Position numbers and translations under genes: made by a program. From Lwoffella lincolnii (GTDB lineage: Bacteria; Pseudomonadota; Gammaproteobacteria; Pseudomonadales; Moraxellaceae), in assembly GCF_002014765.1 (NCBI RefSeq), contig NZ_MUYT01000009.1, positions 1-64,000 of the forward strand: DNA of 64,000 bases, read 5' to 3'. Positions 52,054-61,378 of the stretch are shown one piece after another; position 1 is the first letter of the stretch, and the number at the start of each line of letters is the position of its first letter. The notes under the pieces were generated by a model. It was not told the origin of the DNA. It did no database searches and worked only from the letters and a program-made list of their open reading frames with translations.

Positions 52054-53125
52054 GGCGTACCTGCTCAGCTTTGGCTCGTTGCTCAGCTGCCACCACATTT
52101 TGACTACGCACAGGTTTGGGGCAATCTTCACCATAATATTGACGGTCAGCAAAGTAACTTGAGCGTATCATAGGCCCTGCCCAAATGCTAAAAAAGCCAA
52201 TCTTCTTACCATATGCCATATAGCGTTCAAACTCATCAGGATGCACATAGCGGTCTATGGGAGCATGCTGTTTGCTTGGTTGCAGGTACTGTCCGATGGT
52301 GATGATGTCCACGTCGTGAGCTTTTAAGTCGTCAAGTAGGGCATATACTTCTTCTTCAGTTTCACCCAACCCCACCATAAAACCACATTTGGTGGGAATG
52401 TCTGGGCGACGTTGTTTATATTGTTTTAATAATTCCAGCGAATGTTGATAATCAGAACCGGGGCGTAACGCCTTATACAGCCGTGAGATGGTTTCGATGT
52501 TGTGGTTAAACACATCGGGTGCATCTTTGTCTAGGGTTTGTAATGCCACGTCCATGCGTCCACGAAAATCAGGCACGAGAATTTCTATCAGACAGTTTGG
52601 TGATAATGCTCTGGTTTCTCTGATGACTTCAGCAAAATGTCCAGCACCACCGTCTAATAAATCATCTCTGTCTACTGAGGTGATGACCGCATATTTTAAC
52701 CCCATGTCCATGATGGTCTCAGCGGTGTTGCGTGGTTCGTTTTTGTCTAACTGATAGGGTCTGCCGTGTGCCACATCACAAAACGGACAACGGCGAGTAC
52801 AAATATCCCCCATAATCATAAAGGTTGCCGTGCCATCGCTCCAACACTCAGGCAAATTTGGGCAAGCAGCTTCTTCACATACGGTATACAGTTTTTTGGA
52901 ACGCATGGTCTTTTTAAGCTCTTCAACTTCCCCTGGTTTTGCCAGCTTAACTCGTATCCAGTCAGGTTTTTTTGGGGCGGTTTCGGTGGGAATGATTTTA
53001 ATGGGAATGCGAGCAACTTTATCATAGCCCCGTAATTTTTCACCTTGGACGGCTTTTTTTGGTTGGCTGGTTTGTGAAGATTGGGGTGTGTGCGTTTGTA
53101 CGGCTGATGTGGTGCTGGTGTTCAT
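52040..53125 (-). CDS. lipA: lipoyl synthase
   Basis: Radical-SAM enzyme inserting two sulfurs into octanoyl chains. Both clusters are visible: auxiliary CEEAACPNLPECW and radical-SAM CTRRCPFCDVAHGRP, plus the C-terminal RSSY serine in MIRSSYFA. 361 residues, with a ~60-residue Lys/Thr-rich N-terminal extension. The hydrolase gene overlaps its end. lipB is not present. Confidence 0.96.
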   Translation of the reverse strand: MNTSTTSAVQTHTPQSSQTSQPKKAVQGEKLRGYDKVARIPIKIIPTETAPKKPDWIRVKLAKPGEVEELKKTMRSKKLYTVCEEAACPNLPECWSDGTATFMIMGDICTRRCPFCDVAHGRPYQLDKNEPRNTAETIMDMGLKYAVITSVDRDDLLDGGAGHFAEVIRETRALSPNCLIEILVPDFRGRMDVALQTLDKDAPDVFNHNIETISRLYKALRPGSDYQHSLELLKQYKQRRPDIPTKCGFMVGLGETEEEVYALLDDLKAHDVDIITIGQYLQPSKQHAPIDRYVHPDEFERYMAYGKKIGFFSIWAGPMIRSSYFADRQYYGEDCPKPVRSQNVVAAEQRAKAEQVRHAAC

Positions 53126-53454
53126 TGGCTATCACTTCCTAATCCCTTTTAATGAAAGAGACTTTTATCAAAAAGTTTTGTTAATTGTGATGAGCAGTAT
53201 AACAGAAAAGTCCGTTTAAATAACCTGCCACAACCCACCATACCCGAACACGCAGTCAGACATCAATTAAAAACCAACCAAAAACCAACCAAAAACCCCA
53301 TGTGCTTGCCAATATGGGGTTAATAATAAGGAATGGATAGCATTAACAGCATTAACAGCATTAACAGCATCGACGGTATTAACACAGTAAAGACAGCACG
53401 GATAATAACAGGTCTTAATCATTTGGCTTGTGGGGCGGTACTGGTTAATGGCTC
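53126..53454. other. lipA-BLUF intergenic region with 9-bp repeats
   Basis: No gene is seen. It contains three exact copies of CATTAACAG (53341-53367) and repeated AAAACCAACC units near 53268-53290, besides the terminator. Confidence 0.65.
53287..53321 (-). terminator. Rho-independent terminator after the BLUF gene
   Basis: Minus strand: 8-bp stem AACCCCAT/ATGGGGTT (53294-53301 with 53314-53321), then a T-rich run. It lies between the BLUF stop and the lipA start. Confidence 0.7.
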
Positions 53455-54069
53455 TTAAAACATATGAATCAAACCAAACGCCACGATTGCCAGCAATACC
53501 AACATGGCTTGTAATAAAATAAATACCTGATGCGTGGCGATAGCAACTTTCACAGTTTGCCCTAAATCAGCGTGGTGTGGATTGGGTTTGTTGGCCTTGC
53601 CGTTGTCTTGAAAAACGTTGTCTTGAAAAATATGGTATTGAGAGATACAAAACTCGGTGAAATTATTAATTTTAGTATCACACCATTGATAAGGGGTAAA
53701 TGGATAATAATGTGATTTGGCATCTTGATGATGCTTTGCCAATGCCTTTGGGGTAATAACATTCATGCACCAACTTTGACAACGACGGGCATCAATATCC
53801 CCTTCACCAATCAGCTTGATGTTGTGATGGCGAGAATCTTGTTTAATTTTAGCAAATAAAGATTGAACGATGTGTTTATCACCTTCTAAATACTGAAAAA
53901 AACACCGTGATCCATAACACAAAAAGCCACTGATATTGTGCTTACGGTTAAATTCAAGGGCTTTATTGTGTATGTCATTGAATGTATGAGGTTTCAGTAA
54001 ATATGCCACCTTAATGGTGCTGATATAGGTCAAGTAATAGATGGGCGTGGTGGCAGTGTTGGGCAACAT
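53455..54069 (-). CDS. BLUF-domain blue-light sensor with C-terminal membrane helix
   Basis: Flavin-binding photoreceptor, 204 residues. BLUF landmarks: the Tyr in IYYLTYIS, Asn in NISGFLCYG, the flavin-contacting Gln in FFQYLEG and the Trp/Met pair in CQSWCMNV. A linker with a duplicated FQDN segment leads to a terminal hydrophobic helix (about 180-203, FILLQAMLVLLAIVAFGLIHMF). Soluble BLUF proteins such as Acinetobacter BlsA lack this anchor. No effector domain is present, so output is probably through a partner protein. Start ATG 54069 has AAAAGGA upstream. Confidence 0.87.
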   Translation of the reverse strand: MLPNTATTPIYYLTYISTIKVAYLLKPHTFNDIHNKALEFNRKHNISGFLCYGSRCFFQYLEGDKHIVQSLFAKIKQDSRHHNIKLIGEGDIDARRCQSWCMNVITPKALAKHHQDAKSHYYPFTPYQWCDTKINNFTEFCISQYHIFQDNVFQDNGKANKPNPHHADLGQTVKVAIATHQVFILLQAMLVLLAIVAFGLIHMF

Positions 54070-54535
54070 AATACGTCCTTTTATAAACTGCTCTTAGATA
54101 CGGTTAATGGTGTTAGCTTTATGGTAGTCTTTTTGTTACTTTTGTACAAGTATGGTGGCTTAATCTTACTGTAAATTTTAGTTGGTATGTTTTTTATGGG
54201 TTTAGGCGGATTATTCGATGCTGATTGTCCGATAGCTGATTGTCCGATAAATGGTTACCATCGCCATTTTAGTCATTTGGTATGATGGTCATCATCATAA
54301 AGTCGATGACATTGGTCGATGATATTGAATGTTGAATGTTGAATGTTGAGTAAGGTGTCATAGTGGATTAAAAGGCTGGTATTTCTATAAGAAATGATGG
54401 ATATTCTGTAATAATTGGCGGACATGTTTGGGTTTTAATTAACTTTTGCAACGTTTTAAGCTATATTATAGGCAAGTAAATTATGGGCAAGCAGTTTTGA
54501 TGCTTTTTTTCATGTATTCGTAAAAGGACAATTTT
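54070..54535. other. long upstream region of acnB
   Basis: 466 bp without a gene. It has two 15-bp copies of GCTGATTGTCCGATA near 54222-54250, a TTGAATG run near 54326-54348, and then an AT-rich stretch that probably holds the acnB promoter. AAAGGACA precedes the acnB ATG. Confidence 0.6.
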
Positions 54536-57145
54536 ATGGCATTTTTGGAAGACTACCGCAACCATGTACAAGAGCGTGCCAATCAAGGCACTGTGCCACT
54601 ACCCTTATCTGACCAACAGACCGCTAAGTTGGTTGAATTGCTCAAAAACCCACCAGCAGGTGAAGAAGAGTTTTTGTTAGATTTGTTAGAAAACCGCATT
54701 CCGCCAGGTGTGGACGAAGCGGCTTATGTCAAAGCTGCTTTTTTGGCAGCAATCATCAAAAATGAAGCCAAATCTCCTTTGATTAGCAAGCAAAAAGCCA
54801 TTGAAATCTTAGGCACGATGCAAGGGGGTTATAACATTGAGCCGTTGGTGAATGCGTTAGATGACAACGCATTGGCAGAACATGCCGCTAAGGCATTAAA
54901 AAACACCTTATTGGTCTTTGATGCCTTTAATGATGTAACTGATAAAGCCAAAGCTGGCAACCAAACCGCTCAAGAAGTCATCGAATCATGGGCAAATGCT
55001 GAATGGTTTACCAACCGTCCAAAAGTGCCACAAAAAGCCACCTACACGGCTTTTAAAGTGACAGGCGAGACCAACACAGATGACCTATCGCCCGCTCAAG
55101 ATGCGTGGAGTCGTCCTGACATTCCTTTGCATTCACTTGCCATGCACAAAAACTCTCGTGACGGCATCACTGCTGACGAAGAAGGTGTCAAAGGTCCGAT
55201 GAAGCTGATTGAAGAGCTTAAACAAAAAGGATATCCACTTGCTTATGTGGGAGATGTGGTGGGTACTGGTTCAAGCCGTAAATCTGCCACCAACTCGGTG
55301 CTGTGGTTGATGGGCGAAGACATTGCTCATGTGCCAAACAAACGTGCTGGCGGATTGGTGCTTGGTGGTAAAATTGCACCCATTTTCTTTAATACCATGG
55401 AAGATTCAGGGGCATTGCCCATTGAAGATGTCAATGTTGATGGCATTAATATGGGTGATGTGTTTGACATCTATCCCTATGATGGCAAAATCACCAAGCA
55501 TGACTCAGATGAGGTGTTGTCTACTTTTGAATTAAACTCAGCGACACTGCTTGATGAAGTGCGTGCTGGTGGTCGCATTCCGCTTATCGTCGGTCGTGCC
55601 TTAACCAATCGGGCCAGAGAATATCTGGGACTTGAGCATTCGGACGTGTTTGCCATGCCAGAGCAACCCGCTGACACAGGCAAGGGCTATACCTTGGCTC
55701 AAAAAATGGTCGGTAAGGCTTGCGGATTAGACGGTGTGCGTCCAGGCATGTACTGTGAGCCAAAAATGACCACTGTGGGTAGTCAAGACACCACAGGTCC
55801 GATGACTCGTGATGAGCTTAAAGACTTAGCCTGTTTGGGCTTTCAAGCAGATTTGGTCATGCAGTCGTTCTGCCATACCGCAGCCTATCCTAAGCCTGTG
55901 GACGTTGAAACTCAACATACCTTGCCTGACTTTATCATGAACCGTGGTGGGGTCAGTTTACGCCCCGGTGATGGCATTATCCACTCTTGGCTCAACCGTA
56001 TGTTATTGCCTGATACTGTGGGTACAGGTGGCGATTCACACACTCGCTTTCCGATGGGTATCTCTTTTCCAGCTGGGTCAGGATTGGTTGCATTTGCTGC
56101 TGCCACAGGCGTGATGCCATTGGATATGCCAGAGTCGGTGCGTGTCCGTTTTGTTGGTGAGCGTCAAGATGGCATTACCTTGCGTGATTTGGTACACGCC
56201 ATTCCATTACAAGCCATTAAAGAAGGTCTATTAACAGTTGAGAAAAAGGGTAAAAAGAATGTCTTTAACGGACGTATCTTAGAAATTGAAGGCTTAGAAG
56301 ACCTAACCGTTGAGCAAGCATTTGAACTGTCTGACGCATCAGCTGAACGCAGTGCTGCAGGTTGTACCATTACGTTGTCAGAGGCATCAGTCAAAGAGTA
56401 CCTAAATTCCAACATCACCTTACTTAAATGGATGATTTCTGAAGGCTATGGCGATGCTCGCACATTAAGCCGTCGCATCGAAGCCATGCAAGAATGGTTG
56501 AACAATCCAAGCCTTATGCGTGCCGATGCTGATGCCGAATATGCCGCTGACATCACCATTGACATGAGTCAAATCAAAGAACCCATTCTTTGTTGTCCAA
56601 ATGATCCAGATGATGCTAAAACTTTGGCGGACGTGGCAGGGGATAGCATTGATGAAGTGTTTATCGGTTCGTGTATGACCAACATCGGTCACTTTAGAGC
56701 GGCGGGCAAGCTACTACAAGAAGTACCAGCAGGCAGCCTAAAAACTCGCCTTTGGATTGCACCGCCCACCAAGATGGACGCTCGTGAGCTGATGGAAGAA
56801 GGTTACTACAATACCTATGCCCAAGCTGGGGCTCGTACCGAAATGCCAGGGTGCTCGTTGTGTATGGGTAACCAAGCTCGCATCGCTCCTAAATCCACTG
56901 CTGTATCAACATCAACCCGTAACTTCCCTAATCGTTTGGGTCAAGGGGCAAATGTCTATTTGGCATCAGCAGAGTTGGCAGCGGTTGCTGCTGTGCTTGG
57001 TAAACTGCCAACCAATGCAGAGTACCAAGAGTATGCAGGCAAACTTGATAGCATGAGTGATGAAGTCTATCGTTACATGAATTTTGACCGCATGACTGAC
57101 TACACCAAAAAAGCCGATAAAATTGATGTGGCTCAATTGGCGTAA
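54536..57145 (+). CDS. acnB: aconitate hydratase B
   Basis: TCA-cycle enzyme converting citrate to isocitrate, and probably 2-methylisocitrate reactions as well. N-terminal HEAT-like domain; swivel segment TGETNTDDLSPAQDAWSRPDIPLHSLAMHKNSRDG (longer region at about 184-225); cluster cysteines in FIGSCMTNIGHFRAAG and PGCSLCMGNQ. 869 residues, normal for AcnB. Confidence 0.97.
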   Translation: MAFLEDYRNHVQERANQGTVPLPLSDQQTAKLVELLKNPPAGEEEFLLDLLENRIPPGVDEAAYVKAAFLAAIIKNEAKSPLISKQKAIEILGTMQGGYNIEPLVNALDDNALAEHAAKALKNTLLVFDAFNDVTDKAKAGNQTAQEVIESWANAEWFTNRPKVPQKATYTAFKVTGETNTDDLSPAQDAWSRPDIPLHSLAMHKNSRDGITADEEGVKGPMKLIEELKQKGYPLAYVGDVVGTGSSRKSATNSVLWLMGEDIAHVPNKRAGGLVLGGKIAPIFFNTMEDSGALPIEDVNVDGINMGDVFDIYPYDGKITKHDSDEVLSTFELNSATLLDEVRAGGRIPLIVGRALTNRAREYLGLEHSDVFAMPEQPADTGKGYTLAQKMVGKACGLDGVRPGMYCEPKMTTVGSQDTTGPMTRDELKDLACLGFQADLVMQSFCHTAAYPKPVDVETQHTLPDFIMNRGGVSLRPGDGIIHSWLNRMLLPDTVGTGGDSHTRFPMGISFPAGSGLVAFAAATGVMPLDMPESVRVRFVGERQDGITLRDLVHAIPLQAIKEGLLTVEKKGKKNVFNGRILEIEGLEDLTVEQAFELSDASAERSAAGCTITLSEASVKEYLNSNITLLKWMISEGYGDARTLSRRIEAMQEWLNNPSLMRADADAEYAADITIDMSQIKEPILCCPNDPDDAKTLADVAGDSIDEVFIGSCMTNIGHFRAAGKLLQEVPAGSLKTRLWIAPPTKMDARELMEEGYYNTYAQAGARTEMPGCSLCMGNQARIAPKSTAVSTSTRNFPNRLGQGANVYLASAELAAVAAVLGKLPTNAEYQEYAGKLDSMSDEVYRYMNFDRMTDYTKKADKIDVAQLA

Positions 57146-57170
57146 GTTGAAATGTCAGGTAAACCGCACC

Positions 57171-57200
57171 CACCCCAAAAGTGAGACAACCTTTGGGGTG
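57171..57200 (+). terminator. probable terminator after acnB
   Basis: A 9-bp stem (57171-57179 with 57192-57200) around a 12-nt loop, 26 bp past the stop. The following bases are only mildly T-rich. Confidence 0.5.
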
Positions 57201-57275
57201 TGTTGATTATTTATTATTTGGCTCTGGTGGTTATTTTGGCGGGTGTTTTGTTATGGCAGTTATCCTGTTGGTGGG

Positions 57276-58169
57276 TTATTTTGTTAGTACGTTGGCAAAT
57301 AAATGACCCAATAACTTAACATCATTCACCCTGGCATAGTTTAATCGAGTAACAAAGGCAATGCGTCGATGTGGACCTGTTTCAGCCAATGGCACAGCAG
57401 TCATGGCCTGGTTGGCAGATTGGACTTGGTCTAACGCCATATATGGCACAAGCGTTGTCCCCATACCTGCCATCGCCATTTGAATTAAGGTATTTAAGCT
57501 GGCATCAGCAAAGTTGGACTTAAATTCATCTTTATCAAACTGACACACATCAAGCACTTGATCTGTCAGACAATGTCCTTCACCTAACAGCATAAGATTA
57601 ACCTGAGTAAGCTTTTTAGCATCGATACAATCGAGTTTGGCATTGGCATCATTGGTTGGGAATACTGCAAAAAAATCTTCTTGCCAAAACTCAAATGTAT
57701 GCAAGCCATCAACTTCATATGGTAAGGCAATGATGGCGGTATCAACATGACCATAGCGTACCTGTTCCAGCAAACGTTCAGTTTGTTTTTCGACCACATG
57801 AATGCGAAATTCTGGATAGGTTTTTTTTAGATTGGGCAACACTTTTGGCAATAAATAAGGGGCAATGGTGGGGATAATCCCGATGCTCATGGGATAAGCA
57901 AGCGGTGTTTGATGACTGTGGGCTCTGGTGGTCAAATCATTGACTTCACTAAACACACGCCTTGCTCGGCTTAAAATATCTTCACCAATCGGCGTAATCA
58001 GCACCTGCTTATTGTTGCGTTCAAAAATTTGTGTGTCCAACTGCTTTTCTAACTCAGCGATGCCAAGGCTTAAAGCGGACTGAGAAATGTTGCATTCTTC
58101 TGCCGCCCGTTTAAAATGGCGGTGTTTGGCAACGGCTAAAGCGAATTCTAATTGTCGTAAAGTAATCAT
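57276..58169 (-). CDS. oxyR: hydrogen-peroxide regulator OxyR
   Basis: LysR-family peroxide sensor. The two redox cysteines occur in GEGHCLTDQVLDVCQF with the same spacing as C199/C208 in E. coli. The N-terminal winged helix is ITLRQLEFALAVAKHRHFKRAAEECNISQSALS. 298 residues from ATG 58169; the upstream hydrophobic extension is not family-like. Convergent with acnB and divergent from the LOG gene. Confidence 0.95.
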   Translation of the reverse strand: MITLRQLEFALAVAKHRHFKRAAEECNISQSALSLGIAELEKQLDTQIFERNNKQVLITPIGEDILSRARRVFSEVNDLTTRAHSHQTPLAYPMSIGIIPTIAPYLLPKVLPNLKKTYPEFRIHVVEKQTERLLEQVRYGHVDTAIIALPYEVDGLHTFEFWQEDFFAVFPTNDANAKLDCIDAKKLTQVNLMLLGEGHCLTDQVLDVCQFDKDEFKSNFADASLNTLIQMAMAGMGTTLVPYMALDQVQSANQAMTAVPLAETGPHRRIAFVTRLNYARVNDVKLLGHLFANVLTK

Positions 58170-58462
58170 GGTGGTATTTAAAAAAGTGATGGTAAAAAAA
58201 TGAATGGTTAAAAAACTAATGGATAACAAATAAGCCAGTAGGCTTAATAGCAAACTTTATGGGCATGCTCTTTTTATCCACATGCTTTATGTATATAACA
58301 AAAAGATGATAAAGACAGTATATCAACATTAAAAAAATAAATCATGACATTAAATTCTTTAAACTGGAGAAACGCTTATCTCATCATGATAATCAAATGT
58401 TAAAATAATCAAACAATAAAACATTCATAAACCAACAGCATTCAGACACATAAGGACATTCC

Positions 58463-59134
58463 ATGACAGAGCATCATAAATACCATCAAACTCAAGACAT
58501 CATCACCAGTAAAGACATGCACAACATCAGTCAAGTCGTGGACAAACGCAGTCTGTCCATGCCTTTGGTGGCGGTGTACTGTGGCTCACGCATGGGTAAT
58601 GACACCCTATATGTAGACACGGCAAAACAGCTTGGCAGGGCACTGGCGGATAACGGTTTGGGGATGGTGTATGGTGGTGCAAGTATTGGCCTAATGGGTA
58701 TGGTTGCAGATGCGGTGGTAGATAATGAGGGTGAAGCCGTGGGCGTCATTCCAAGCTTTATGTTGGAGCGTGAGATTGCTCATGCCCGCTTAACCAAATT
58801 GCATTTGACCGACACCATGCACACTCGCAAAGCCATCATGGCGGAGTATGCTGATGCTTTTATCACCTTACCAGGTGGGTTAGGCACATTGGAAGAAATC
58901 ACTGAAATTGCCACATGGCGACAGCTGTTCCAACACCAAAAGCCGATGATTATCTTAAACATCAACGGCTACTATGATTATTTTATTAAGCATTTACGCC
59001 ACAGTGCTGATGAAGGCTTTATTGGTAGTCATGATTTGGAGAATCTGCTCGTTTGCGATGGCGTAGAACAAGCCATTGAACTGTTGCAAGATGTGGTGTT
59101 AATTAAGGACAATCTGCCTGCTCAACGCATTTAG
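58463..59134 (+). CDS. LOG-family nucleotide phosphoribohydrolase
   Basis: Rossmann-fold protein with the catalytic PGGLGTLEEITE motif and MHTRKAIM upstream, the LOG/YgdH signature. Such enzymes release free cytokinins or purine bases from nucleoside monophosphates. 223 residues, including a ~30-residue polar N-terminal extension not usual for the family. ATG 58463 has AAGGA upstream. Confidence 0.9.
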   Translation: MTEHHKYHQTQDIITSKDMHNISQVVDKRSLSMPLVAVYCGSRMGNDTLYVDTAKQLGRALADNGLGMVYGGASIGLMGMVADAVVDNEGEAVGVIPSFMLEREIAHARLTKLHLTDTMHTRKAIMAEYADAFITLPGGLGTLEEITEIATWRQLFQHQKPMIILNINGYYDYFIKHLRHSADEGFIGSHDLENLLVCDGVEQAIELLQDVVLIKDNLPAQRI

Positions 59135-59327
59135 TGAGTTTATCAATTTGGCAAGTTAATAAAACTTGATAAACCTGTATAAATCCAGTAAAATACAGCC
59201 CCTTATATCCTTATTATCCCACTGTGGAAGGCTAAGACAGTCATTGCTGGTGTTGTGTGCAAGAATGGTCTTGTGATGCGACGGCTGGCATCTGATGCCC
59301 TTAGTGCCTCAGTCATTGGAGATTGCC
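59135..59327. other. leader region of rpmE2
   Basis: 193 bp before rpmE2 without a gene; GC-richer than the surrounding intergenic DNA and with several partial complementarities (GTGGAAGGCTAAGACAG, GCGACGGCTGGCATC). It could be a structured mRNA leader. Confidence 0.35.
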
Positions 59328-59600
59328 ATGCGTAACGACATCCATCCAGAGTACCAAGAAGTGTTGTTTCACGACACCAACGCTGACGTGTATTTCTTGA
59401 CTCGCTCAACCGTCAAAAGTAAAACCACTCGTGAATATGAAGGTCAAGAGTATCCATATGTTGCCCTTGATATTTCAAGTGCTTCACACCCTTTTTATAC
59501 AGGTGCTCAGCGTAAAGCTTCTAACGAAGGTCGTGTTGCCAGCTTTAACAAGCGTTTTGGTGCGTTTGGTCGCCGTAGCAAAAAACAAGACAGCGAATAA
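59328..59600 (+). CDS. rpmE2: 50S ribosomal protein L31 type B
   Basis: 90-residue zinc-free L31 paralogue. RNDIHPEYQEVLFHDTNADVYFLTRSTV and FNKRFGAFGR are the type B hallmarks, and the CxxC of type A is absent. In many bacteria this form replaces the zinc-binding one under zinc shortage; whether a second copy exists cannot be judged here. ATG 59328 is chosen by family alignment. Confidence 0.95.
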   Translation: MRNDIHPEYQEVLFHDTNADVYFLTRSTVKSKTTREYEGQEYPYVALDISSASHPFYTGAQRKASNEGRVASFNKRFGAFGRRSKKQDSE

Positions 59601-59635
59601 GCACATTTTGTTATTGGCTAATGTGTTATTTGATA

Positions 59636-59663
59636 AAACCACCTATTTATTAGGTGGTTTTTT
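59636..59663 (+). terminator. Rho-independent terminator after rpmE2
   Basis: 9-bp stem AAACCACCT/AGGTGGTTT (59636-59644 with 59652-59660), 7-nt loop and T residues; the A-rich 5-prime side lets it serve both directions. Confidence 0.85.
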
Positions 59664-59699
59664 AATGATGCTATTAATAATAACAACCGCATCATAAAT

Positions 59700-60221
59700 C
59701 TAGCTGTCCAATAACGCTTTAATCTGCCCAACGGGGTGATAGCGTCGGTTAAAGTAAACCAAGCCTTGGCCTTCTTGGGTTTGTGAATGTTGCCCAATCG
59801 CCATAATGGGACAGATAAAAATCCCATGTGTTCCCACTTCTTGGATTTGCTCAATCTGACAGTCAAAACTTACCAACGCATCATTTAGTACAGGCGACCC
59901 TGTTACCAAGGTTTGCCATGATCCATGTTCAAAACGTTCTTGTTGGTTCAGTCCAGATGCAAACACATTGGACAAATTTTCATGGTTTGATAAGCGATTT
60001 GCGGTTAAAACATTGACGCACAGTACCTTATTGGCGACAAAATGTTCATATGACCGTGAAAATGTGTTCATACACACCAACAGTGTCGGTGGTGTGTCGG
60101 TAACACTGCAAATGGCAGAAGCGGTAAAGCCATGTTGTCCTGATGCGCCTGCTGTGGTAACGACGCTCACGGCACTGGTTAGCATGGACATGGCATTTTT
60201 AAAGTCGATAACATCAACCAT
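59700..60221 (-). CDS. flavin reductase family protein
   Basis: 173-residue NAD(P)H:flavin oxidoreductase of the HpaC/RutF split-barrel type. VSVVTTAGASGQHGFTASAICSVTDTPPTLLVCMN and the FASG-type segment match the family. It lies 30 bp after mesD in the same direction, so it probably supplies reduced flavin to the MesX/MesD reaction or recycles it; the link is inferred. Confidence 0.88.
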   Translation of the reverse strand: MVDVIDFKNAMSMLTSAVSVVTTAGASGQHGFTASAICSVTDTPPTLLVCMNTFSRSYEHFVANKVLCVNVLTANRLSNHENLSNVFASGLNQQERFEHGSWQTLVTGSPVLNDALVSFDCQIEQIQEVGTHGIFICPIMAIGQHSQTQEGQGLVYFNRRYHPVGQIKALLDS

Positions 60222-60251
60222 TGATTTGTCCGTTGTTTGTGTATTGGCTGT

Positions 60252-61286
60252 TTATGAATGAGTCAATTCTTGACGAACAATGCTTGCCCCTGCACTTAGG
60301 GCACGCATTTTTTCTTTAGCAACATGGCGTGATAAGGGTGTCATGCCACAGTTGGTTGATGGGTATAGCTTATCTGCGTCCACAAACTGTAACGCCTTAC
60401 GAAGCGTATCTGCCACTTGTTCTGGGGTTTCGATGTTACTTGTGGCAACGTCAATCGCACCGACCATCACTTTTTTACCACGAATGATTTCTATCAAGTC
60501 CATTGGCACATGCGAGTTTTGACATTCTAGTGAGATGATGTCAATGTTGGATTTTTGTAGATTGGGGAACAAGGTTTCATATTGTCGCCATTCTGAACCC
60601 AAGGTTTTTTTCCAGTCATTATTTGCCTGAATGCCATAGCCATAGCAGATATGCACCGCTGTTTCACAGTTTAGCCCTTCAACAGCACGTTCTAGGGCGG
60701 CAATGCCCCAATCATTCACTTCATCAAAAAAGACATTAAATGCTGGTTCATCAAATTGAATGATGTCCACCCCAACCGCTTGTAAGGCTTTGGCTTCTTC
60801 GTTTAGGATTTTAGCAAATTCCCAAGCCAATTTTTCACGACTTTTATAATGGTTGTCATATAAAGTGTCTACCATGGTCATTGGGCCAGGCAATGCCCAT
60901 TTAATCGGTTGAGTGGTGTATTGACGCAAAAACTTGGCATCATCAACGAACACTGCTTTTGGGCGACTGACCGCCCCAACCACGGTTGGCACGCTGGCAT
61001 CATAGCGGTTGCGTATTTTGACGGTTTCTCGTTGGGCAAAATCCACTCCGTCAAGATGTTCAATAAAGGTGGTTACAAAATGTTGGCGAGTTTGCTCACC
61101 ATCGCTGACGATGTCAAGTCCTGCTTGTTGTTGCTCTTGTAGGCACACCAATAATGCGTCTTGCTTGCCTGATGCCAGTTGGTCTTCGGGCAGTTTCCAC
61201 GGTGACCACAGTTTTTCAGGTTCAGCAAGCCAAGATGGTTTTGGCAGACTGCCTGCGGTGGATGTGGGAAGTAAAATTTTGCTCAT
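60252..61286 (-). CDS. mesD: methionine synthase MesD-type (core MetE-like, folate-independent)
   Basis: 344-residue homologue of the C-terminal catalytic half of MetE. Zinc and homocysteine residues are recognisable: ETAVHICYGYGI carries His/Cys and YPSTNCGMTPL the second Cys. QFDEPAFN is the third conserved site. The N-terminal folate-binding half of MetE is absent, as in the Mes families. Presence of a DUF1852 gene upstream marks MesD, which uses an oxygen-requiring, non-folate methyl source. The methyl donor is unknown. Confidence 0.87.
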   Translation of the reverse strand: MSKILLPTSTAGSLPKPSWLAEPEKLWSPWKLPEDQLASGKQDALLVCLQEQQQAGLDIVSDGEQTRQHFVTTFIEHLDGVDFAQRETVKIRNRYDASVPTVVGAVSRPKAVFVDDAKFLRQYTTQPIKWALPGPMTMVDTLYDNHYKSREKLAWEFAKILNEEAKALQAVGVDIIQFDEPAFNVFFDEVNDWGIAALERAVEGLNCETAVHICYGYGIQANNDWKKTLGSEWRQYETLFPNLQKSNIDIISLECQNSHVPMDLIEIIRGKKVMVGAIDVATSNIETPEQVADTLRKALQFVDADKLYPSTNCGMTPLSRHVAKEKMRALSAGASIVRQELTHS

Positions 61287-61378
61287 TGTATTTTCCTAAA
61301 CTAAATTTGCCATTATACCAAAAATTTCAATCAACCAACCGATAAACAGTCATCGGCTGATTGATTAATACTTATCGC

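Noticed and set aside
58170..58253. Longer start for oxyR with a hydrophobic N-terminal extension
   Set aside because: OxyR is cytoplasmic and begins at the winged helix; the extension is AT-rich non-coding DNA in frame by chance.
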